Shown one piece after another: positions 9,123 to 21,814 of a stretch of 64,000 nucleotides of DNA (its first letter is position 1; each line of letters opens with the position of its first letter). A program made the position numbers and the translations under genes. Source of the stretch: Cytophagaceae bacterium. GTDB taxonomy: Bacteria > Bacteroidota > Bacteroidia > Cytophagales > Spirosomataceae. The DNA is taken from NCBI GenBank assembly GCA_947460975.1, contig CANHGO010000004.1:62001-126000 (forward strand), read 5' to 3'. The notes under the pieces were generated by a model. The model saw only the letters and a program-made list of their open reading frames with translations. It was not told where the DNA came from and ran no database searches.

Positions 9123-10682
9123 ATGAATCGTATTTTTTTGTTTGTCTTTTTAGGCCTAGGTAGCCTATCGGCAGTGCATGCACAGATTTATTCTTATTCG
9201 AATTTGGCCAAGAGTTTTTCAACCGCCTATTCCACGAGTTCACCACGTATGCAAGCCATGGGGGGTGTTCATAGTACATTAGGTGCCGATATAAGTTCAA
9301 TCTCTGGAAACCCAGCGGGTTTAGGATTTTACAATCGATCTGAAGTGTCTTTGGGTATAGGCTATGTTTCTGCCACGACTCAATCTACCTATCTTTCTGA
9401 AACATCTTCTAAAACTAATTCATTTGTCCATGTGCCTATTTTTGGTTTGGTTTTAGGTAGTCCTGCCGAGTTTTCCGCTTCGCAATGGCGCGGTAGTTTT
9501 GGAATTGCTTACTCAAGACAAGTGATCTTTGCGCAGCCCATTTCAATTTCAGGAGTCAATAATCGAAGTTCTTTGTTGGACCGTTTCATTGAAAAAGCAA
9601 ACGATAAAGGAGCCACAGGCCAAAGCCTAGACGACGAGTTTAATTCTTTTAGTAAATCGGCAGACAGTCCTGAAGCGGTAGCTTATCAAGCCTATTTGAT
9701 TAATCCCAATGCAAAAACAGGTGGCGCACCTTTCCAGCGGTATGAGGCTAATTTGCCTACGCGCCAACAAGGTACTGCGGATAATGAGGGGGCGTTGAGC
9801 CAATGGGATATTAGTTATGGGGCTTCTTATTTAAGTAAATTTTATGTGGGTTTAGGTTTGCACTTTTCTAAAATAAATGCGACTTCAACCACCTTTTGGC
9901 AAGAAGAATTTGTTGGGGCCAACTATGTGGCTGGTTTACAATATCAAGAAAAATTGGTCAATACGGGTTCAGGAATTTCGGCGACTTTGGGTATGATTTA
10001 CAAATTGACTTCAAATCTTCGAGCATCATTAGCCTTGCATACCCCTATGTTTTTTGACCAAATGAATGAACGTTATGACGCAACGTTAAATCCTAGGGTT
10101 TTTGGCATTCCATCGTTTGATTCAAAGGGAAATCCTATCACCATTACGAGGGTAGGACCGGTGAAGTTGACCCCGAATGAATTTACATACCAATTAACCA
10201 CGCCCTTCAAAATTTCTGGTGGCGCAGCTTATTTTTTTGGAAAAAGGGGTTTGTTAAGTCTTGATTTGGAATATGTCAATTACCCAGGCATGCGCGTTTC
10301 ATCTGCTGAATTATCGGCAACAGATAATATAAATTTTGAGAATAAGTACAATGGGCAAACGCAGAAAAATTTCCAATCGGCACTCAATATAAAATTAGGG
10401 ACTGAAATTAGACTAAGTGCCAATTTTAATCTTCGTGGGGGTGTGGCCACTTGGGGTAATAGTTATTCGCCTACGTATGATTCGATCGATCGGACCGTGT
10501 TACAAATTTCGGGTGGTTTAGGCTATCGTACCAACCAGTTTTACATCGATTTGACAGCGTACCAACGAACCGCTAAAGATGCCTTTACTCCTTATGCCTT
10601 AAAGAGCTCAGCGGATTATTCTTCGGCAAGTTTGAATTTAACAAATCTGCAATTCATGATTGGTGGAGGCGTTTATTTTTAA
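9123..10682 (+). CDS. Outer-membrane transport protein, FadL/OMPP1-like beta-barrel
   Basis: Signal peptide, MQAMGGVHSTLGADISSISGNPAGLGFYNRSE motif typical of Bacteroidota OMPP1/FadL-like proteins; alternating beta-strand pattern ending in aromatic F. Confidence 0.75.
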   Translation: MNRIFLFVFLGLGSLSAVHAQIYSYSNLAKSFSTAYSTSSPRMQAMGGVHSTLGADISSISGNPAGLGFYNRSEVSLGIGYVSATTQSTYLSETSSKTNSFVHVPIFGLVLGSPAEFSASQWRGSFGIAYSRQVIFAQPISISGVNNRSSLLDRFIEKANDKGATGQSLDDEFNSFSKSADSPEAVAYQAYLINPNAKTGGAPFQRYEANLPTRQQGTADNEGALSQWDISYGASYLSKFYVGLGLHFSKINATSTTFWQEEFVGANYVAGLQYQEKLVNTGSGISATLGMIYKLTSNLRASLALHTPMFFDQMNERYDATLNPRVFGIPSFDSKGNPITITRVGPVKLTPNEFTYQLTTPFKISGGAAYFFGKRGLLSLDLEYVNYPGMRVSSAELSATDNINFENKYNGQTQKNFQSALNIKLGTEIRLSANFNLRGGVATWGNSYSPTYDSIDRTVLQISGGLGYRTNQFYIDLTAYQRTAKDAFTPYALKSSADYSSASLNLTNLQFMIGGGVYF

Positions 10683-10690
10683 TTCCTTAT

Positions 10691-14493
<3,803 letters not shown>

Positions 14494-14497
<4 letters not shown>

Positions 14498-15192
14498 TTT
14501 AAAAATTTCAATCCAATCAAAAAACTAGTTGGTGCAAAGTTTAAGGTAGCCTCACCACTTTTATCTGCATGTCTGGTTTGGCTCTTTTGATAGGCAATAA
14601 ACACAGACGTTTTGTCATTGATTTTTTTGCTAATTTCTCCCCGATAGCCTGTGAAAAATTGGAGTGTATTGAATTGAGGATTGTCAGCCAAAGAAAAATA
14701 TTGATTAGAAATCAACTGGTTTCCATGGATCATTTTGAATAGGGACAATTGCCCCAATCCACTAATTGAAAAACCATATATGATGGGTATTAGTAATCCG
14801 AAGCCAGCCTGAGCGCCGACAAAATCAGTCTGATAGGCGAATGGGATTTTCTGAAGATCACCTACTGTATTCATCTGTAGGTAATGAAAACCTATATCAT
14901 AATTTAAAAAACTTAAAACCTTAGAGACCTTTGGATGCTGACTAAAATAGATACTTCGTTTACTCGTGTTGGCTAAGTTCTTGCTCGTATCTAAAATAGC
15001 CTGAGAGACACTAATGCCAAAATGGGAGCCAGGAGAAGGCTTTAGGTAATCTGCTTTTGCCCCATTTGCTTGGGTATAACTAAATGCTGTAATCGCTGAA
15101 CCTAGCTGTATTTTATAACTTTGGGCTTGGCAAAACGAATTAATTAGAACAACGATTAATGGCAATACTTTTAACAAAAAATTATACCTCAT
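14494..15192 (-). CDS. Putative outer-membrane beta-barrel protein (PorP/SprF-like size and context)
   Basis: Signal peptide ending SFCQAQ; Gly/aromatic beta-strand periodicity, terminal SFLIGLKFLK. 4-nt ATGA overlap with the downstream repetitive protein gene. Confidence 0.55.
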
Positions 15193-15287
15193 GTTAATGC
15201 TCCATTTTATTCAGAGCAAGTAACAGATTCTAAATTTTTGTTTTGTACGGTTTTTTCTGATGGCTAAAAAAATCGAACAAACTTGTG

Positions 15288-16463
15288 TTATTTTTTTATT
15301 TTTAATAAAAATTCAGCTGCAGAAAGCCCGTATATGCTTTTGCATGCAAAATGAAATGTTTGTCTATTCTTAAACCCAGACTCAAATGCTAATGCCTCAG
15401 TTGTGTATTTTTTCCAAATAGGGTTGTGTTTTAATTCATCTTTTAGATAGGTAAGCCGACAAGAATTAACAAATTCCGGAAAACTTTGGCCATGCGCTTG
15501 CTTAATCGATAATGAAATTTGAGAAGCAGATAGTCCAAGCCTTTCTGATATGTTTATTATTTTTAAATCCGGATTCAAGAAAATTAATTCAGTTTCAAAT
15601 AAATTTTGAATTTTTAAGATGTGGTCAACATGAACACTTTTTTTTGTCGGCGTATTCCCATTTGAAAACTCTTCTAATTCTTTTTTGGTGAAAAATCCAC
15701 TGAGTGTTGGTCCTACTAACATTTGTGGATTTAGTATTAAGTAAAACGCTTCAAATAAGTAGTTGACCGAAAATAAAATGTAGATGAAGATTAACTCGAA
15801 AGAAGACTTTAGTCCTATTATTTTCATCGTAATAAAATAATATAGAATAAATAATACAGCTACGATTTTCATTGAAAAATCAATTAACACCCATTTGATA
15901 ATAATGTTGTTATTCCTTTTTAATATTCTAAAGCCCTTTATTTTAAAGTAATTGTAAAGATCAAATCCGAGCCAAACAGAATATATTAAAATGGATAATC
16001 CTTTTAAATATATATGAGTGGACATAGGTAGCCAACCGAAATTGCCGGTTGACGCAGAAAGATTCCCATTGGTAATTATAAACCTGATTTCATCCAATTT
16101 CGCCTCTTTTGAACTTAAGTAATATGGAATGTATTCGACAAAGTGAAATATAAAGGGAATGAAATGCAGGAAATAAATACGTTTAAATTTTCTATTAGGG
16201 TATAATAAAAACTGCTGAATGAGGACTGAAAGTGGGCCAACAAGGTAAATAGGAGGGGATAAGGATCTGAAAAAATAGGGGTGATCTAAAATATTCTCTT
16301 CAGTTAAATAATAAGAGATTATAAGTGTAAGAGCCAGTAATGTAAATTGAATTCCTAGTAGTTTGGAAGCAGTCAGCCCTTTTCTTAAGATTAGATTTAT
16401 TCCAAAGAGCAAAAATAACGTACCGAGGCAAAAATGAAAGATGACCGATAAATACTCTGTCAT
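15288..16463 (-). CDS. AraC-family transcriptional regulator with multi-TM N-terminal domain
   Basis: Several hydrophobic helices in the N-terminal half; C-terminal AraC HTH (INISERLGLSASQISLSIKQAHGQSFPEFVNSCRL...ALAFESGFKNRQTFHFACKSIYGLSAAEF). Confidence 0.87.
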   Translation of the reverse strand: MTEYLSVIFHFCLGTLFLLFGINLILRKGLTASKLLGIQFTLLALTLIISYYLTEENILDHPYFFRSLSPPIYLVGPLSVLIQQFLLYPNRKFKRIYFLHFIPFIFHFVEYIPYYLSSKEAKLDEIRFIITNGNLSASTGNFGWLPMSTHIYLKGLSILIYSVWLGFDLYNYFKIKGFRILKRNNNIIIKWVLIDFSMKIVAVLFILYYFITMKIIGLKSSFELIFIYILFSVNYLFEAFYLILNPQMLVGPTLSGFFTKKELEEFSNGNTPTKKSVHVDHILKIQNLFETELIFLNPDLKIINISERLGLSASQISLSIKQAHGQSFPEFVNSCRLTYLKDELKHNPIWKKYTTEALAFESGFKNRQTFHFACKSIYGLSAAEFLLKIKK

Positions 16464-16530
16464 TATTGGGTGTGATTTATTTATAACAGTGTGTAATCTA
16501 GTAAAAAGTATGTAAACTTTTTAAATTTTT

Positions 16531-17049
16531 TTAAACAGGAATATACTGATCCAACAACCAAAGGAGTTGGGTCACTGATATTTCTCCGTCTACTTGTATG
16601 TCGGCTTGTTTGTAAAATGGCAATCTTTCTTCAAAGGTTTTTTTGATCGTATCGATCACGGCTTCTTCGCTTTGACTTTTGTCTAATAGAGGCCTATTGT
16701 TCCCTTGCGCTTTATATAATCTTTTCGCTAGGTCATTGACATCTACGTTTAAAAAAATACTTACTCCATTGTTTTTGATAAATTCCATGTTGTCGTTAAA
16801 ACAAGGAACTCCACCCCCGGTAGCGATGACCATCGATTGATCCGGTTGGAATCCGTGCAATGTCTTTTTTTCTAACTCTCTAAAGTGGCTTTCTCCTTGG
16901 CCAGAAAATATCTCTGAAATCGTTTTTTGCTCACGGGTTTCGATCAGTTTGTCCATGTCGGTGAAGCTGTAACCCAAATTCCTTGCTAATTCTTTTCCTA
17001 ATGTACTTTTCCCAGATGAGGGCATTCCAATTAAATAAATATTTTTCAT
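16531..17049 (-). CDS. aroK: Shikimate kinase
   Basis: IYLIGMPSSGKSTLGKELARNLGYSFTDMDKLIE; ATGGGVPC; LYKAQGNNRPLL. Confidence 0.92.
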   Translation of the reverse strand: MKNIYLIGMPSSGKSTLGKELARNLGYSFTDMDKLIETREQKTISEIFSGQGESHFRELEKKTLHGFQPDQSMVIATGGGVPCFNDNMEFIKNNGVSIFLNVDVNDLAKRLYKAQGNNRPLLDKSQSEEAVIDTIKKTFEERLPFYKQADIQVDGEISVTQLLWLLDQYIPV

Positions 17050-18158
17050 TCTTGCACTTTTGTTAAACGTTCTTCGATTTCATTGGCGTTGGGCAAGTGA
17101 AAAGCTGACCATTTGCCTTTAACCACCCCATTCTTGAGTATCCAAATTCCTGGACTAGACCTGATAATTGTTTTCAAAACTTTTACATCTGCTGATAAAG
17201 CAGGGAAGCTTAATTGATACCGATGTCTTAATTCGTTTACTTCCTCATCAGTAGATGCGGAAACTAACCAAACCGATATTTTTTTCTTTTCTAATTCCTT
17301 GGCTAAAATACTGATATCCGAAAATGCTTTTTCGTAGGTATGGTGTATGTTGGGCACGATCACCATGACCCGGTTTCCTACAAAGCTTTCTTTCGTATAA
17401 TCAGTCGTATCGCCTTCAGCCCATAAATGGTAATCGGTGATTAGGGGCCTCGCTTCTTTTTCGTTGATGGCCTTCATCGAAATAAACTTGGCTAAGGTGT
17501 CTGTTGGCAATTCCAATAATTCAGTCTCCTTGCCATCTATTTGATACACATAACTAAATTTCAGAGCTTCCCGCTCTTTCATATTTTGAGGTATATTTTC
17601 TCCTATCGCATAAGGCAGGCTGTCGAATTTTGGTAAATAAAAATACGAGTAAACGCCTATCCCCACACTGATGAAAATACTGACCACGACGATTTTTAAG
17701 GTGCGCTCGTTTTTATTGGCCTTGTTGGTGAACAACAAACTTACCGTTAGCAGAATCAAAAATATATCTTTCCCAAAAGATGTCCAAGGGGTTAATTTAA
17801 TAGCCTCCCCGAAGCATCCACAGTCGGTGACCTTATTAAAATAAGCCGAATAAAAAGTTAAAAAACTAAAGAAGAGTAATATGGAAAAGATGGCCCAAAG
17901 GGTTTGTTTAGCCCGGTAATTAAACCATAAGGCGACGGCTAAAACCACTTCTAGGCTACTTAATAAGATCGAAAGAATTAATGCATAAGGAATCCAGAAT
18001 TTCCAGAAGCCCGACATCCATGGAAAGTCCACCGAAAATACATCAAAATATTCCTCTAGTTTTAGTTGGGTCCCAATGGGGTCATTCAGTTTAATAAACC
18101 CGGAAAAGAGGAATATGCTGACCAGTAAAAAGGTGGCAATCTTTGCGTAACGCTGCAT
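17046..18158 (-). CDS. BT_3928-family / DoxX-MauE-like membrane protein with C-terminal thioredoxin-fold-like region
   Basis: N-terminal TM bundle with FIKLNDPIGTQLKLEEYFDVF and DCGCFGEAIKLTPWTSFGKD; C-terminal TlpA-like region (LAKELEKKKISVWLVSASTDEEVNELR...PGIWILKNGVVKGKW). Confidence 0.8.
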   Translation of the reverse strand: MQRYAKIATFLLVSIFLFSGFIKLNDPIGTQLKLEEYFDVFSVDFPWMSGFWKFWIPYALILSILLSSLEVVLAVALWFNYRAKQTLWAIFSILLFFSFLTFYSAYFNKVTDCGCFGEAIKLTPWTSFGKDIFLILLTVSLLFTNKANKNERTLKIVVVSIFISVGIGVYSYFYLPKFDSLPYAIGENIPQNMKEREALKFSYVYQIDGKETELLELPTDTLAKFISMKAINEKEARPLITDYHLWAEGDTTDYTKESFVGNRVMVIVPNIHHTYEKAFSDISILAKELEKKKISVWLVSASTDEEVNELRHRYQLSFPALSADVKVLKTIIRSSPGIWILKNGVVKGKWSAFHLPNANEIEERLTKVQE

Positions 18159-18164
18159 AATTTA

Positions 18165-18743
18165 TTACTGTTGGGCTTGTTGGCTTTGTTCTTCTTTCAA
18201 TTTAATCAAACAAAATACGGCATAGTTGAGCATATCTTGGTAGTTGGCTTCCACCCCCTCCGACACCAATGTGACGCCTAAATTATTCTCTATTTGCTTC
18301 GTTCTAAATATTTTCATTAGAATCAAATCGGTCATGCTGCTAACCCGCATATCTCTCCATGCTTCCCCATAATCGTGATTTTTATTTCTCAAAAGCTCTA
18401 ATGTGATTTCTATTTGATCATCGTAGATTCCACCTAACTCTTCTGGCGAAAACTCCATTTGATCCGAATGCTCAAGCGTTTTTTGGATTAATGCAATGAT
18501 GCAATAATTGATGATGCCGATAAACTCACCCTCAATTCCATCCACGATTTTTTGTTGGCCCTTATCCTGAATACTGCGTATTCTTTGTGCCTTGATAAAA
18601 ATTTGATCGGTAAGGCTGGGTAAACGTAAAATTCTCCAAGAAGTCCCGTAATCTTTGTTTTTTTTATCAAACAAGGCTTTGCAGTGTGAAATTACTTGTC
18701 GATATTCGATTTCGGTTTGGGAAGGCGAAGAGTCCCGATTCAT
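18165..18743 (-). CDS. DUF1599 domain-containing protein (internally duplicated)
   Basis: Two homologous halves: KNKDYGTSWRILRLPSLTDQIFIKAQRIRSIQ and KNHDYGEAWRDMRVSSMTDLILMKIFRTKQIE. Confidence 0.85.
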   Translation of the reverse strand: MNRDSSPSQTEIEYRQVISHCKALFDKKNKDYGTSWRILRLPSLTDQIFIKAQRIRSIQDKGQQKIVDGIEGEFIGIINYCIIALIQKTLEHSDQMEFSPEELGGIYDDQIEITLELLRNKNHDYGEAWRDMRVSSMTDLILMKIFRTKQIENNLGVTLVSEGVEANYQDMLNYAVFCLIKLKEEQSQQAQQ

Positions 18744-18820
18744 ATTACTTGGATTAGATTTCTATACTCACGTTTTTTTAGCCTACAAAAATATTTAAAT
18801 TATCCTAAATTTCAGCTCAT

Positions 18821-19705
18821 TTGGATGCTCTTTTTCCAACTTTTAACACATTCTTTGTAAATGGTCAATTATTAGACCTAGGGGGTGCTTTAAATTCTAC
18901 CATCTGCATGGGAATTTTAAATGTAACGCCTGATTCATTTTATGAGGGAAGTCGAATTAATTCCGTGGATGCTGCCTTGCAGCAAGCTGAAAAAATGATT
19001 TCAGAGGGGGTTAAGATTCTGGATATTGGAGGTCACTCGACTCGGCCGGGTGCAGAACCTGTCAGTGAAAAGGAGGAGATTAATCGTGTATTTCCTATCA
19101 TTGAGGCATTAAACAAGCGATTTCCAACACTCATTATATCCATTGATACCTACCGACTATCCGTGGCCAAAGCTGCATTTGCCTCAGGGGCTCATATGTT
19201 AAATGATATCGGCGGGGGCCAAATGGATGTTGGCATTTTTGATTGGATTTGTTCCGAACAAATTCCTTATGTGTTAACGCACAGTGTCGGTAAATTTGAA
19301 GAGGTGCATCAAATTCCTGCTTATGAGAATGTGGTTGAGGTCGTATGGACTGATTTAGCTAAAAAAGTACAATATCTAAGGTCGAAAGGTTTGAAAAATT
19401 TACTCATAGATCCTGGCTTTGGTTTTTCGAAGTCCTTGGATCATAACTATGAGCTATTATCAAAATTGGGACAGTTCAAACTTTTGGGTGCACCGATCCT
19501 AGTAGGGCTTTCGCGGAAGACCATGATTCATAAATTTTTACATATAGATGCGGATCAATCGTTAACTGGAAGTACTGCCTTGCATGCAATCGCTTTGAAC
19601 AAAGGGGCTAGCGTTTTAAGGGTTCATGACGTAAAAGAAGCCATGGAGGTCATTAAATTAGTTCATAAATTAAAACAATATGGCGTATCCGATATTTGTG
19701 AATGA
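18821..19705 (+). CDS. folP: Dihydropteroate synthase
   Basis: CMGILNVTPDSFYEGSR, DIGGHSTRPGAEPVSEKEE, SIDTYR, LIDPGFGFSKSLDHNYELL, GLSRKTM. TTG start at 18821. Confidence 0.93.
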   Translation: MDALFPTFNTFFVNGQLLDLGGALNSTICMGILNVTPDSFYEGSRINSVDAALQQAEKMISEGVKILDIGGHSTRPGAEPVSEKEEINRVFPIIEALNKRFPTLIISIDTYRLSVAKAAFASGAHMLNDIGGGQMDVGIFDWICSEQIPYVLTHSVGKFEEVHQIPAYENVVEVVWTDLAKKVQYLRSKGLKNLLIDPGFGFSKSLDHNYELLSKLGQFKLLGAPILVGLSRKTMIHKFLHIDADQSLTGSTALHAIALNKGASVLRVHDVKEAMEVIKLVHKLKQYGVSDICE

Positions 19706-20498
19706 TGCTTGGGTTTCCCCAGACAAGGCTCATGTTAGTGTAAAGGACATTGGTTTTCTCCGAGGATATGGCATTTTTGATTTTTTTAGAATCATGGATG
19801 GGCGGGCGATTTTTTTGTCGGACCATTTAGATCGATTTCTATCCTCAGCTCAAAAAATGGGAATCAAGCATAGGTTCTCAAAAGCTCAACTTTCCCAATT
19901 GATTCTTGATTTAGCTAAAACCTCAAAGGATTCGTGTTTAGGTGTTAAATTAGTGTTGACCGGTGGCGATAGTTTGAATGGATTTGAGCCCATGGAAGGG
20001 GAATCTAATTTATTCATCTTTCCTGGGGTTTTTTCTTTTGCGAATCCCATGGAGGGACTACATTTGATAAGCCAAAAATACCATCGAGAAATGGCCGATA
20101 TTAAATCCTTAAACTATGCTTTTGCCATTAGGCATTGGGCCGAGATGAAAAGTAAAGGGGGGAATGATTTGATTTATTATACTGATGAATTAGGGGTTTC
20201 TGAATCGTCTAGAAGCAATTTGTTTTTTGTAAAAGCGGGGGTTGTTTACACGCCGGGCCAACAAATTTTAGCGGGTATCACTCGGAGCCATGTAATGTCT
20301 TTAGCCTCTAAGGAGTTTGAAGTTCGAGTTGGCGATTATTCATTGGATGATTTTTTGTCGGCCGACGAAGTATTTACGACCGGAAGTACTAAAAGAGTAT
20401 TGCCTATTTTTTCCATTGACGGAAAACAAATCCATGGCGGCCAAAGAGGCAATATAACAGCACATCTATATGATCTGTTAGTTAGATCAGAAAGCTAA
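19680..20498 (+). CDS. Aminotransferase class IV (branched-chain aminotransferase / aminodeoxychorismate lyase-like)
   Basis: KDIGFLRGYGIFDFFRIMDGR, NYAFAIRHWAEMKSKGGNDLIYYTDELGVSESSRSNLFFVK, GITRSHV. Overlaps folP by 26 nt. Confidence 0.85.
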   Translation: MAYPIFVNDAWVSPDKAHVSVKDIGFLRGYGIFDFFRIMDGRAIFLSDHLDRFLSSAQKMGIKHRFSKAQLSQLILDLAKTSKDSCLGVKLVLTGGDSLNGFEPMEGESNLFIFPGVFSFANPMEGLHLISQKYHREMADIKSLNYAFAIRHWAEMKSKGGNDLIYYTDELGVSESSRSNLFFVKAGVVYTPGQQILAGITRSHVMSLASKEFEVRVGDYSLDDFLSADEVFTTGSTKRVLPIFSIDGKQIHGGQRGNITAHLYDLLVRSES

Positions 20499-21022
20499 TT
20501 TGAGGGAGGTCTGAAGGCTTTCATGTTCGCTTCGTTGCAAACTAAAAAGGGGCCGTCAATCAAATCGATGCAATAGGGGATGGCGGGGAAAACACCCTCA
20601 AGACACTGTCTGATTGCTTTTGGTTTCCCTGGTAAATTGACAATTAATGTATTTCCTCGAATGCCAGCCGTTTGCCTGCTAAGAATGGCAGTGGGTACAA
20701 ATGCTAAACTAATTGAACGCATTAACTCGCCAAAACCGGGTAGCATTTTTTCGCATATCGCTTCTGTTGCTTCAGGGGTAACATCTCTAAGGGAGGGTCC
20801 AGTTCCACCCGTGGTGATAATTAGGCACGTTTTTTCAATGTCGGCCATGTGAATCATCGCCTCTTCCAATTGCTTTTGTTCGTCGGGAATGACTTTATAG
20901 ACGACGTCAAACTCGCTAATCAGGTATTCATGCAGAAGTTCGACCACGGCTTTTCCAGGAATATCTTCATAAATTCCTTGGCTTGCACGGTCTGAAACAT
21001 TGATAACCCCTATTTTGATCAT
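20495..21022 (-). CDS. mog: Molybdopterin adenylyltransferase-like (MogA/MoaB) protein
   Basis: IGVINVSDRASQGIYEDIPGKAV, LIITTGGTGPSLRDVTPEAT, GNTLIVNLPGKPKAIRQCLEGVFPAIPYCIDLIDG. Internal ATG at 21022 preferred over the ORF-track start. Confidence 0.87.
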   Translation of the reverse strand: MIKIGVINVSDRASQGIYEDIPGKAVVELLHEYLISEFDVVYKVIPDEQKQLEEAMIHMADIEKTCLIITTGGTGPSLRDVTPEATEAICEKMLPGFGELMRSISLAFVPTAILSRQTAGIRGNTLIVNLPGKPKAIRQCLEGVFPAIPYCIDLIDGPFLVCNEANMKAFRPPSN

Positions 21023-21813
21023 TGCTTTTTTGATTTTTTGCCAAGGTTCATGTGGGCCTTTAGTCTTTTTTCCATGGGAATTTCTTCGTCTAAAATATCC
21101 CGAATGACCACTGAAGCACAAGCCCCGCCAAATGCGGCAGGTAAATAGGATATGGTGCCATAAGCCGATTTTTTAAAATTAGAACCGTCCGTTAAAATAA
21201 GAGATTCGTCACGTACTTTTTCTAAAGAAAACACCGCTTTTATTCCTCTTCCGACGCCCAATCTCCGAATTCGTTTTCTGACTAGAGCGGCTAAATAACA
21301 TTCTCTTGTATCTAATAAATCCGTGGTTCTAAGTTTTGTTGGATCTAATTTTCCACCAGCTCCCATGGAACTCACTATTTTTAGATTTAATTCATAGGCA
21401 GTTTTAAGCAAGGTTAATTTGGGTGTTACAGAATCAATGCAATCCATGACATAATCGAAACGCGTTGTTTCTAAAATTTCTTTGGCTGCGTCAGGGCTTA
21501 AAAAAGTTTCATGCTCATGCAAAACCAGGTCCGGATTAATGGCCTTTAAACGTTCAGCCATAATTTTCACTTTGGCCACCCCATGATTGGTAGCAAGCGC
21601 AGGTAATTGGCGATTCCGATTGGTGGGGTCCACCACATCCCCATCGACTATCGTCATCGTTCCAACTCCAGCCCTAGCGATAAATTCGGCGGCAAAGGAA
21701 CCCACGCCCCCTAGGCCTACGATCAATACATGTGCGGATTGTAATTTTTGAATGCCCTCTGGGCCGATTAATAGTTCGGAGCGACTAAGCCAACTTAAAT
21801 CTTTTGAACTCAT
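21019..21813 (-). CDS. tcdA: tRNA threonylcarbamoyladenosine dehydratase (ThiF/E1-like)
   Basis: ELLIGPEGIQKLQSAHVLIVGLGGVGSFAAEFIARAGVGTMTIVDGDVVDPTNRNRQLPA; DYVMDCIDSVTPKLTLL; MGAGGKLDPT. Confidence 0.9.
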   Translation of the reverse strand: MSSKDLSWLSRSELLIGPEGIQKLQSAHVLIVGLGGVGSFAAEFIARAGVGTMTIVDGDVVDPTNRNRQLPALATNHGVAKVKIMAERLKAINPDLVLHEHETFLSPDAAKEILETTRFDYVMDCIDSVTPKLTLLKTAYELNLKIVSSMGAGGKLDPTKLRTTDLLDTRECYLAALVRKRIRRLGVGRGIKAVFSLEKVRDESLILTDGSNFKKSAYGTISYLPAAFGGACASVVIRDILDEEIPMEKRLKAHMNLGKKSKKQ

Positions 21814-21814
21814 A

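Noticed and set aside
21023-21121. N-terminal extension of the MogA-like ORF (MCFSGHSGYFRRRNSHGKK...)
   Set aside because: It overlaps the tcdA 3' end in another frame. The conserved Mog start MIKIGVINVSDRAS is at 21022.
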